Part shown: positions 1 to 4,855 of the stretch, piece by piece
How the letters are laid out: each line of letters opens with the position of its first letter
Numbering within the stretch: position 1 is the stretch's first letter
Origin: an uncultured Petrimonas sp.
Lineage (GTDB): Bacteria; Bacteroidota; Bacteroidia; Bacteroidales; Dysgonomonadaceae
DNA: 8,570 nucleotides
Direction: 5' to 3'
NCBI GenBank assembly: GCA_934621705.1
Contig: CAKTUP010000086.1
Coordinates: 1-8,570, forward strand
The notes under the pieces: model-generated
Databases searched by the model: none
What the model was told of the DNA's origin: nothing
Seen by the model: only the letters and a program-made list of their open reading frames with translations
Position numbers and translations under genes: made by a program

Positions 1-8
1 TGATAAAA

Positions 9-563
9 ATGAGTTACAAAAATGCTCCCGACTTAATGATGTCGCAAGTTTTATCATTTGGAGAATACAACATGGAAGACAACGGTGATTACAAATTAAC
101 CGATGGCACAAATGAGTATGTAATAACTCTGGAGCCTGTTTCGGGAAATAAAGTATTCATGGTGAGAGACGGATTCGGATGGATGCAAATGAACTATTTT
201 GTAAGAAGTTCCGAAAAGCCGTCTTCACCTATATCGATTTTAGACGATTTCCTTTCGCGCGAGGAATTGCTGAGTTATCGTGAAAAAATAAAAAACGATA
301 CAAGTAATTTCAAAACCGGATATTTCCAATCCGATTTAACTCCGGGATTTACTTTTACAACTACAGAAAAAGGAAATTACAACATTAAGTTCTATTCGCT
401 GGAGCTTTCGACCGGAACGTGGCAAAAAGAAAACAACTTCCTTAAACTAAAGGACAACCATTTAAACACTGATTTCTACGTGATGATCGAACCCGATGGA
501 AAACTGAAAAGTGTGTTGATGCCGGGCGATTTCTTTCTGAGTAATTTCTCGAAAGTGAGGTAA
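9..563 (+). CDS. Hypothetical protein with two similar halves, probably 5'-truncated by the window edge
   Basis: I do not recognise this family. The first ATG in the window is at 9, but the frame is open from base 3 with no upstream stop, and the protein (184 residues from that ATG) has no signal peptide or typical N-terminus. The gene therefore probably begins before the window. Two segments look alike: about residues 1-64 (with YVITLEP at 37-43) and about 118-181 (with FYVMIEP at 156-162). Each has a G-x-Y/W turn, a polar stretch, a strand ending in EP and a run toward F. This suggests a duplicated beta domain joined by a charged helical linker (about 77-97, with SREELLSYREK). The second copy has about 15 more residues upstream (YFQSDLTPGFTF) than the first, which also argues that the start is missing. 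Alternatively an upstream gene ends at the TGA at 1-3 in another frame and this ATG is real. Function unknown. Confidence 0.7.
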   Translation: MSYKNAPDLMMSQVLSFGEYNMEDNGDYKLTDGTNEYVITLEPVSGNKVFMVRDGFGWMQMNYFVRSSEKPSSPISILDDFLSREELLSYREKIKNDTSNFKTGYFQSDLTPGFTFTTTEKGNYNIKFYSLELSTGTWQKENNFLKLKDNHLNTDFYVMIEPDGKLKSVLMPGDFFLSNFSKVR

Positions 564-573
564 TCTACATCTA

Positions 574-596
574 TGTCAAAATTCTAAACTTTGACA
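574..596. repeat. Inverted repeat upstream of the toxin-antitoxin promoter
   Basis: TGTCAAA (574-580) and TTTGACA (590-596) are perfect 7-base inverted arms around a 9-base spacer. It lies just after the first gene's stop and about 30 bases before the -7 element of the antitoxin gene. No T run follows, so it is a poor intrinsic terminator. It could be an operator for the toxin-antitoxin pair, which are usually autoregulated, or a chance repeat. Confidence 0.35.
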
Positions 597-626
597 AAGG
601 TAAGACGAAATTTCAATAAGAAATAC

Positions 627-634
627 TAACTTTG
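627..634 (+). promoter_or_regulatory. Bacteroidota -7 promoter element for the antitoxin-toxin pair
   Basis: TAACTTTG matches the Bacteroidota housekeeping -7 consensus TAnnTTTG exactly. It ends 24 bases before the ATG at 659, leaving room for a short leader. No good -33 TTTG is seen at the usual 19-21 base spacing. The element overlaps a TTG at 632 that would extend the antitoxin frame, so that TTG is not a plausible start. Confidence 0.5.
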
Positions 635-658
635 TTTCACGACAGAATTCAATTAATT

Positions 659-880
659 ATGATACGAGAAATAATTATCCCCAAAAGAAACAGATTACGT
701 ATTGTTATCCCGGATAGAATGATTGGAAAACCAATAGAACTTATCCTGCGAGAGCAAACCGAAAGCCTGTTTAATCCGCCGGGAAAAACAATTTCAGAAC
801 TGGAGGCGGAATTAAAAGGACTTACGGTAAATATGAAAGGCTATAAGTTTAATCGCGACGAAGCAAATGATTATGAGTAA
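659..880 (+). CDS. Antitoxin-like protein of a VapBC-type pair
   Basis: This 73-residue protein fits the antitoxin position directly upstream of a PIN-domain toxin and overlaps its start, the usual layout of a type II toxin-antitoxin operon. The N-terminal half has alternating hydrophobic strands (REIIIPKRNRLRIVIP, then GKPIELIL), as in the AbrB/MazE-like swapped-hairpin DNA-binding antitoxins common in Bacteroidota. The C-terminal part has a predicted helix (ISELEAELKGL) and an acidic tail with FNRDEANDYE, typical of segments that wrap the toxin. By family knowledge it should bind its own promoter and block the toxin's nuclease. The ATG at 659 is chosen because the upstream TTG at 632 lies in the -7 promoter element. 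Exact family membership is inferred from pattern and context. Confidence 0.75.
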   Translation: MIREIIIPKRNRLRIVIPDRMIGKPIELILREQTESLFNPPGKTISELEAELKGLTVNMKGYKFNRDEANDYE

Positions 881-1273
881 TTACGCTTTGGATTCGAATA
901 TTCTCTTGTATGCCTTAGATGAAGGGAGCAGCGAGCGAAAACTGCGTTCACTCGAACTAATATTGCCGTTTCCTTTCATTTCATCGCAATCCCTTAGTGA
1001 AGTTATTAATGTTTGCCGAAAACGTTGGAAGTTTGACAAAGACAAGCTCATTGGTATATCGACATTTTATTGGATAACTGTCAAATTATTCCGGTGAGCG
1101 CCGATATTATTCGAGTAGCGCACACTCTCATAAAAAAATACCAGTTTCAATATTTTGATGCACTTATTGTTGCTTCTGCATTAGATGCCGATTGCAATGT
1201 GCTGTATTCCGAAGATATGCAGCACGGCCTTTTCATAAATAATTCATTGCGTATTGTTAATCCGTTTCTTTAA
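873..1273 (+). pseudogene. PIN-domain (VapC-like) ribonuclease toxin, broken by a one-base frameshift
   Basis: Two reading frames together make one PIN-domain protein. The first part (from ATG 873; ATG 867 is an alternative) has the opening motif ALDSNILLYAL with Asp7, then Glu43 in SLSEVINV. It runs off into WITVKLFR and stops at 1097. The second part, in another frame, continues with LDNCQIIPVSADI, then YFDALIVASALDA with Asp96 and YSEDMQHG with Asp115, ending at 1273. Restoring one T in the TTTT run at 1065-1068 joins them as STFLLDNC and gives a 133-residue protein of normal PIN length. All four acidic metal-binding positions are then present. Intact relatives cut RNA (often tRNA) and are neutralised by the antitoxin next door, here overlapping by 8 bases. 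As written, the product lacks half of the active site and should be inactive. A sequencing error in the T run is the main alternative. Confidence 0.85.
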
Positions 1274-1283
1274 GCCAGCGTTA

Positions 1284-1299
1284 AACTTTTGTTAAAGTT
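1284..1299. terminator. Weak AT-rich hairpin between convergent genes
   Basis: AACTTT (1284-1289) and AAAGTT (1294-1299) form a 6-bp stem with loop TGTT. It sits between the ends of the PIN gene and the convergent efflux gene and overlaps the efflux stop codon. The stem has a single G-C pair, so termination would be weak. Low confidence. Confidence 0.25.
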
Positions 1300-2212
1300 C
1301 CGAATAATTTATCCGGTCTATTTTGATGTCGTTCATCGACAAAGGGTCTTCAATGGGTTCTATGTGAGTGGTAACGGTGGCCGTTTCGTCGAACATATTT
1401 TCGATGTGTTGCTCAATTTCTTCGGCAAAATCATGGCCTTCCTTCACCGTCCATTTTCCCGGAACCAGCAAATGAAAAGAAATAAATTTCCGATGCCCCG
1501 CCTGACGCGTCAGCAACGAGTGATAATCGATGTGTTTGCTTTTTAACGAATCGAAATAATCCGTAATTTGCCGGATTTCTTCCTGCGGAATGGCAGCGTC
1601 CATTAGTCCGCTTGCCGACCGGCTGATGAGTTTATATCCCGTGTAAACAATGTTCAGTGCCACGATAATGGCGATAATCGGGTCGAGCACCAGAAGTCCC
1701 GTGAATTGCACTACCAGCACGCCCACGATAACACCCGCAGAAGTCCATACGTCGGTCATCAGGTGTCTTCCGTCGGCTTCGAGTATCATCGATTTGTGTT
1801 TTTTTCCGTTCCGGATCAACGTAAGCCCTGCCAGCAGATTTACCAACGCCGCTCCCACCGAAAACAATGTTCCGATGCCCAGATTTTCCAACGGTTGCGG
1901 ATTGATAATTCGCGGAATTGACGTGTAAATGATGCTGAAAGCAGCGATGAGAATAAGCGCCCCTTCAATGGCGCTCGAAAAATATTCGGCTTTACCGTGC
2001 CCGTATTCGTGTCCTTCATCTGCCGGTTTTTCGGAAATATGCAGCAGAATAAGCGCGACAATGGCCGCGAAAAGATTCACGAACGATTCTAGTGCATCCG
2101 AGAAAAAGCCCATCGATCCGGTTTTGAAGTAGGCTATAAACTTCAAACCGATGGTTACCACCGCTGCCGCGATGGACAAATACATGAATTTCTTAAGCGA
2201 CCGGGTTCTCAT
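1292..2212 (-). CDS. Cation diffusion facilitator (CDF) family metal efflux transporter
   Basis: This 306-residue inner-membrane protein is a CDF transporter, which exports divalent metals (Zn, Fe, Mn, Co or similar) in exchange for protons. Six membrane segments lie at about 9-29, 33-58, 79-98, 112-133, 155-173 and 176-195. TM2 carries FSDALESFVN (Asp39, Asn46) and TM5 carries HLMTD (His150, Asp154), the usual transport-site HxxxD. Between TM2 and TM3 is the conserved HEYGHGKAEY. Residues about 205-290 form the cytoplasmic metal-sensing dimerisation domain, with several His residues (GHRKFISFHL, TTHIEP). Length is normal. The frame extends to a TTG at 2236, but that codon overlaps the -7 promoter element, so the ATG at 2212 is used. 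The metal cannot be told from the sequence; TM2 has Ser where FieF-type proteins have the second Asp. It appears to be a single-gene unit. Confidence 0.93.
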   Translation of the reverse strand: MRTRSLKKFMYLSIAAAVVTIGLKFIAYFKTGSMGFFSDALESFVNLFAAIVALILLHISEKPADEGHEYGHGKAEYFSSAIEGALILIAAFSIIYTSIPRIINPQPLENLGIGTLFSVGAALVNLLAGLTLIRNGKKHKSMILEADGRHLMTDVWTSAGVIVGVLVVQFTGLLVLDPIIAIIVALNIVYTGYKLISRSASGLMDAAIPQEEIRQITDYFDSLKSKHIDYHSLLTRQAGHRKFISFHLLVPGKWTVKEGHDFAEEIEQHIENMFDETATVTTHIEPIEDPLSMNDIKIDRINYSEL

Positions 2213-2216
2213 TTGC

Positions 2217-2236
2217 TTGCACAATAAACTGTGCAA
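2217..2236. promoter_or_regulatory. Inverted repeat between promoter and start codon of the efflux gene (possible operator)
   Basis: TTGCACA (2217-2223) and TGTGCAA (2230-2236) are perfect 7-base arms around ATAAAC. The repeat begins 4 bases before the ATG on the minus strand and reaches into the -7 element, so it covers the expected transcription start. A bound repressor would block transcription, or the transcript could fold there. Control by metal is an inference from the gene it precedes. Confidence 0.5.
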
Positions 2237-2241
2237 AGGTA
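2234..2241 (-). promoter_or_regulatory. -7 promoter element of the efflux gene
   Basis: On the minus strand 2241-2234 reads TACCTTTG, an exact match to TAnnTTTG. The ATG follows 21 bases later. A T-rich GGTTTTAGG lies roughly where the -33 element is expected, but is not a clean TTTG. The element decides the start: the upstream TTG at 2236 lies inside it. Confidence 0.6.
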
Positions 2242-2305
2242 ATCAATTTAAGTTTTTTGACCTAAAACCGCATTTTAAATCGGATGCTGCAATATCACTT
2301 ACATG

Positions 2306-2325
2306 ATAAAAAATCGGTTTTTTAT
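2306..2325 (-). terminator. Possible weak terminator after the lipoprotein gene
   Basis: ATAAAAAA (2306-2313) and TTTTTTAT (2318-2325) form a perfect 8-bp stem, all A-T, with loop TCGG. It overlaps the stop codon of the lipoprotein gene. With no G-C pairs in the stem it is at best a weak stop, so some reading into the efflux gene is possible. Confidence 0.3.
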
Positions 2326-2849
2326 TCCAGAAGTTTCAGGTAAATAATCTCGTCGAATTCCTGATAATAGGTTTCAATTATATCGGATGGTTCTTTGTTT
2401 AATTTAACGGTTCTCCACACTACCCGAAAACTCTTATTTAAATATTCCGGATTGGGCTCGTACCCACCGTTTTCATCATCGGGTTGCGCGGCATCCACAA
2501 TTAGTTTTACATCCGTATCGTTTCCGTTAAAGTTGTAATGGGTATTCTGCGCATCAATAAATATATAGTGAGACATATCACCTATTCCGAAATCTGCGTA
2601 TCGGAGTGTTTTTGTTTTCAATTCGCCCACCACGGTATAATTTTCCGGAAGCGGTTTTTTGCTCAGTTGCTCCAATAATGATTTAACCGATTGAGTTTCT
2701 TCCGTTACCTGAATATCTTTTTGCAGATTATTCCCTTGGGCCTGTTTCTTAGAAGTGTTTGTGCAAGCGAAAACTACGGCAAGTAATACAAAAACGAAAG
2801 CGGTTTTCTTCAATTGCACAATGTTAATAAAATGTTTCGTAAATCTCAT
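2322..2849 (-). CDS. Hypothetical lipoprotein
   Basis: This 175-residue protein is not recognised as a named family. It begins with a basic segment (RFTKHF...LKK), then a hydrophobic run FVFVLLAVVFAC ending in Cys29, a good lipobox, so it should be lipid-anchored in the cell envelope. The mature part starts with a polar linker (TNTSKKQAQGNN), then a helical stretch (VKSLLEQLSKK), then mixed beta segments: YTVVGELKTKTLRYADFG, MSHYIFIDAQNTHYNF, DVKLIVDAA, FRVVWRTVKL. An Asp/Glu-rich loop (QPDDENGGYEPNPEY) lies at about 122-136. The strand-rich C-terminus suggests a small beta fold. No surface-export signal (acidic or KDD-like residues right after Cys) is seen. The gene stands 85 bases upstream of the efflux promoter on the same strand. 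A role with the transporter is possible, but nothing in the sequence supports it directly. Confidence 0.8.
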   Translation of the reverse strand: MRFTKHFINIVQLKKTAFVFVLLAVVFACTNTSKKQAQGNNLQKDIQVTEETQSVKSLLEQLSKKPLPENYTVVGELKTKTLRYADFGIGDMSHYIFIDAQNTHYNFNGNDTDVKLIVDAAQPDDENGGYEPNPEYLNKSFRVVWRTVKLNKEPSDIIETYYQEFDEIIYLKLLE

Positions 2850-2850
2850 A

Positions 2851-2875
2851 AAGGATATTTTTTTGATTTATCCTT
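2851..2875 (-). promoter_or_regulatory. Hairpin just upstream of the lipoprotein start codon
   Basis: AAGGATA (2851-2857) and TATCCTT (2869-2875) are perfect 7-base inverted arms around an 11-base AT loop. The near arm ends 1 base before the ATG (2849) on the minus strand. If transcribed, the start codon would sit against the foot of a hairpin, which could reduce translation. It could instead be a DNA-level operator. No TAnnTTTG element was found for this gene. A 10-base palindrome, AATGCGCATT at 2885-2894, lies a little further upstream. Confidence 0.35.
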
Positions 2876-2969
2876 CTGTATAACAATGCGCATTTTTGAA
2901 ATGTTTAGCGCAGTTGAAAAAAATAAGAACCTCAAAAGCTAAGAATAATAGATTATATTTGTTTTCTAT

Positions 2970-3059
2970 TCACACGCCGCTTTCAATTCCTTCAACGGCA
3001 GCTCCTTTTTGGGTGATTTCCCAGTTGTGAACGGCAATCAATAAGTTCTTTGTTTTCAT
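2970..3059 (-). pseudogene. 29-residue ORF, possible 5' stub of a lost gene
   Basis: From an ATG at 3059 the minus strand encodes 29 residues beginning MKTKNLLIAVHNWEITQ and ending KGAAVEGIESGV before a TGA. A perfect -7 element lies 23 bases upstream, and codon use looks like the neighbouring genes. Past the TGA the DNA becomes AT-rich with stops in the frame, as in decayed sequence. The segment WEITQKGAAVEGIESGV faintly resembles the 'WEIL-KGGsALDAVEaGV' region of N-terminal-nucleophile asparaginases and isoaspartyl peptidases, with the intervening part missing. That likeness is from memory and weak. Alternatives are a real small protein or a leader peptide. Confidence 0.35.
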
Positions 3060-3082
3060 TCGCTTTGTATTAAATTTCGAAA

Positions 3083-3090
3083 CAAATATA
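3083..3090 (-). promoter_or_regulatory. -7 promoter element for the small minus-strand ORF
   Basis: On the minus strand 3090-3083 reads TATATTTG, an exact TAnnTTTG match, 23 bases before the ATG at 3059. No TTTG is seen at the -33 spacing. An active promoter would also read toward the lipoprotein gene at 2849, which lacks a clear promoter of its own, so it may serve that gene too. Confidence 0.45.
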
Positions 3091-3210
3091 GTTGGTTTTC
3101 AAGAGATTTACCTCTTATTTCGGTTACGTTTTTGTTAAGAATGAAGGCCGATTAGAGTAAAGAAAAACGCACAGTTTCTCCGATTCTAAATCTGCTTAGC
3201 TTTATTCTTA

Positions 3211-3223
3211 TTACATTGTGTAA
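3211..3223. repeat. Small palindrome upstream of the phytase promoter
   Basis: TTACA TTG TGTAA: 5-base arms around 3 bases, 34 bases before the phytase -7 element. The position fits an upstream activator site, but the repeat is short and could be chance in AT-rich DNA. Confidence 0.25.
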
Positions 3224-3257
3224 CAAAATCTTAATTTTTTATTTAACTTAAAAAGTG

Positions 3258-3265
3258 TATTTTTG
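3258..3265 (+). promoter_or_regulatory. -7 promoter element of the phytase gene
   Basis: TATTTTTG matches TAnnTTTG and lies 19 bases before the ATG at 3285. The leader between them (AAAACAACAAAA before the ATG) is A-rich, as is common in Bacteroidota. The element lies inside the frame extension that begins at a GTG at 3255, which rules that GTG out as the start. Confidence 0.55.
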
Positions 3266-3284
3266 TGTCTTTAAAACAACAAAA

Positions 3285-4340
3285 ATGAAAAAAAACATCT
3301 TATTCTCTTTGGTAGTTCTCTTATTTATAAGTTGTCAAACCAATAACAGAACGGGGGCGATTGTTCCCGAAGTAATTACAGCGGAAACCAAGCACGACAC
3401 CGATGATCCGGCAATTTGGATAAATCCTGCCGATATAACGCAGTCGCTGATTATCGGAACCGATAAAAACAGCGACGGCGCTTTGTACGTTTATGATTTG
3501 CAGGGAAATATCGTAAATATCGTTTCCGATTTAAAGCGTCCCAACAATGTTGATGTGGCATACGGAATGAAAGTCGGAAACTCTCTGCTTGATATTGCCG
3601 TAGCAACCGAAAGGGAAACAAACAGCATCCGCGTGTTTTCGCTGCCTGAGATGAAGGCGCTCGACAACGGCGGCATTCCCGTATTTGTGGATCAGTCGCA
3701 GCGGGTGCCGATGGGGATCGCTTTGTACACCAAGCAAGATTCCGCCGGAAACAATCAGATCTACGCGATTGTCAGCCGCAAAGAAGGCCCTGCCGACGGA
3801 TATTTGTTTCAGTATTTGTTGAAATCGGATTCCACCGGTGTGGTTACCGGAGAGTTGGTTCGTCAATTCGGTAAATACAGCGGTAAAAAAGAAATTGAAT
3901 CCGTTGCGGTGGATAATGAGCTTGGATATGTTTATTATTCCGACGAACAAACGGGCGTTAGAAAATACCACGCCGACCCGGCATTAGGAAACGAAGAACT
4001 CGCCTTGTTCGCCAATTCCGGTTTCAAGGAAGACAACGAAGGAATTTCCATTTATAAGAAATCCGGCAACACCGGTTATATTTTGGTGTCCAATCAAGCG
4101 AAACATTCGTTTATGGTTTATCCGCGGGAAGGAAAAGACGGAAATCCTCATCTGCATTCTTTAATTGCCGAAATTCCCGTTAAAGCAACAGAAAGCGATG
4201 GTTCCGATGTATCTAACCTAAACTTTGGCGAACCTTTTGTCGAAGGCATTTTTGTGGCCATGAGCGACGATAAAACTTTCCATTATTACGATTGGAGAAA
4301 GTTCCAGCAGCTGATTGACGAGCAAAAGAACAGTCAATAA
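3285..4340 (+). CDS. Beta-propeller phytase (3-phytase type) lipoprotein
   Basis: This 351-residue protein resembles Bacillus-type beta-propeller phytases, calcium-dependent enzymes that release phosphate from inositol hexakisphosphate (phytate). The N-terminus MKKNILFSLVVLLFISC is a lipoprotein signal with Cys17, so the enzyme should be anchored in the envelope outside the cytoplasm. Family landmarks appear in order: DDPAIW (40-45), the strand ALYVYDLQGN (66-75), NNVDV (87-91), VPMGIALY (141-148), the acidic EIESVAVD (203-210), EDNEGISIY (249-257), VSNQ (268-271) and the closing ESDGSDVSNLNFG region (303-315). These acidic stretches bind calcium and substrate in characterised members. Length matches the family. 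The ATG at 3285 is chosen over a GTG at 3255 because the promoter lies between them. The gene has its own promoter and terminator, so it is monocistronic. No substrate-import partner (SusC/D) is nearby. Related esterase-like propellers are an alternative, but the motifs favour phytase. Confidence 0.9.
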   Translation: MKKNILFSLVVLLFISCQTNNRTGAIVPEVITAETKHDTDDPAIWINPADITQSLIIGTDKNSDGALYVYDLQGNIVNIVSDLKRPNNVDVAYGMKVGNSLLDIAVATERETNSIRVFSLPEMKALDNGGIPVFVDQSQRVPMGIALYTKQDSAGNNQIYAIVSRKEGPADGYLFQYLLKSDSTGVVTGELVRQFGKYSGKKEIESVAVDNELGYVYYSDEQTGVRKYHADPALGNEELALFANSGFKEDNEGISIYKKSGNTGYILVSNQAKHSFMVYPREGKDGNPHLHSLIAEIPVKATESDGSDVSNLNFGEPFVEGIFVAMSDDKTFHYYDWRKFQQLIDEQKNSQ

Positions 4341-4363
4341 CGGAATAAATACTCCGTAATTTT

Positions 4364-4394
4364 AAAAACCGCAAATAATTTTGCGGTTTTTTTT
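4364..4394 (+). terminator. Intrinsic terminator after the phytase gene
   Basis: AAAAACCGCAAA (4364-4375) pairs with TTTGCGGTTTTT (4380-4391) in a perfect 12-bp stem with loop TAAT, followed by more T residues to 4394. It is a classic intrinsic terminator 23 bases after the stop codon. Confidence 0.9.
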
Positions 4395-4458
4395 ATCCTT
4401 TCCTGCAAACGATTTCCGGGTAAATAAAAAAATAATTGAAAAAAAGTTTGAAAAATAG

Positions 4459-4488
4459 TTGCAGATTAAAATATATCGCCTACCTTTG
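4459..4488 (+). promoter_or_regulatory. Promoter of the padR-DUF2812 operon
   Basis: The -7 element TACCTTTG (4481-4488) matches TAnnTTTG exactly. A TTG at 4459-4461 lies 19 bases before it, within the 19-21 spacing of the Bacteroidota -33 element. This is the best-formed promoter in the window. The ATG of padR is at 4533, giving a leader of roughly 40 bases. Confidence 0.7.
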
Positions 4489-4534
4489 TATCGTCTAACG
4501 ATATATCGATAGGCATTATAAAGACAGGCGATAT
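4471..4534. promoter_or_regulatory. Cluster of ATATCG/CGATAT half-sites, likely PadR operator
   Basis: ATATATCG occurs at 4471-4478 and again at 4501-4508. TATCG TCTAA CGATA (4489-4503) is a perfect inverted repeat right behind the -7 element, and CGATATATCG (4499-4508) is a perfect palindrome. ATATCGCC (4473-4480) is mirrored by GGCGATAT (4527-4534), the last arm reaching into the padR start codon. PadR proteins are dimers that bind such palindromes at their own promoters, so autorepression is likely. The repeats are seen; the regulator assignment is inferred from position. Confidence 0.65.
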
Positions 4535-4847
4535 GAAAGAAGAATTAAACATTGTACTCACCGAAGCCGTATATTACACGCTTTTGGCTCTACACAAGCC
4601 TTTGCACGGATACGGCATTATGCAGGAGGCCGAAAGGATGAGCAACGGACGCTTGAAACTTTCGGCAGGGACACTTTACGGCGCATTGTCGTCGATGTTG
4701 GAAAAGGAGTGGATAAAAGAACTCCCGATTGAGGAAGGAAGTCGTAAAAAAGAATACGAAATTACAGATCTCGGCAAAGAAATTGTCAACATAGAATTGT
4801 CGCGATTGGAAGAATTAGTGGAAAACGGTAAAAAAATCATTAAATAA
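4533..4847 (+). CDS. PadR family transcriptional regulator
   Basis: This is a 104-residue winged-helix repressor of the short PadR class (no long C-terminal helical domain). The family pattern is clear: TEAVYYTLLALHKPLHGYGI (10-29), the recognition part LKLSAGTLYGALSSMLEKEWI (41-61), the wing SRKKEYEITDLG (69-80), and a C-terminal dimerisation helix to residue 104 (IVNIELSRLEELVENGKKII). PadR proteins usually repress their own operon and respond to drugs, phenolics or envelope stress; no ligand can be read here. The DUF2812 gene begins 8 bases after its stop, so the two are co-transcribed. The promoter is densely packed with inverted repeats. The start ATG lies in GGCGATATG, with no strong Shine-Dalgarno site. 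Confidence 0.93.
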   Translation: MKEELNIVLTEAVYYTLLALHKPLHGYGIMQEAERMSNGRLKLSAGTLYGALSSMLEKEWIKELPIEEGSRKKEYEITDLGKEIVNIELSRLEELVENGKKIIK

Positions 4848-4855
4848 GCAAAATC

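Larger units (their letters stand above)
2850..3284. other. Gene-poor stretch between the divergent lipoprotein and phytase genes
   Basis: No full-length gene is seen on either strand. The stretch holds a hairpin at the lipoprotein start (2851-2875), a 10-base palindrome AATGCGCATT (2885-2894), a 29-codon minus-strand ORF with promoter (2970-3059 and 3083-3090), a TTACATTGTGTAA palindrome (3211-3223) and the phytase promoter (3258-3265). The remainder (about 3091-3210) is AT-rich with no clear structure. Confidence 0.6.

Noticed and set aside
632..658. A TTG at 632 as start of the antitoxin
   Set aside because: It lies in the TAACTTTG promoter element; the ATG at 659 gives a natural N-terminus.
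1289..2132. Several plus-strand open frames opposite the efflux gene
   Set aside because: They lie wholly antisense to a well-supported CDF gene and have no family features or start signals.
2213..2236. A TTG at 2236 as start of the efflux transporter
   Set aside because: It overlaps the -7 element TACCTTTG, and the added residues are not part of the CDF family start.
3255..3284. A GTG at 3255 that would add 10 residues to the phytase
   Set aside because: The -7 promoter element (3258-3265) lies within this extension, and the lipoprotein signal starts properly at the ATG at 3285.
3531..3971. A 146-codon minus-strand frame opposite the phytase gene
   Set aside because: It is antisense to conserved phytase motifs and has no promoter or recognisable domain.
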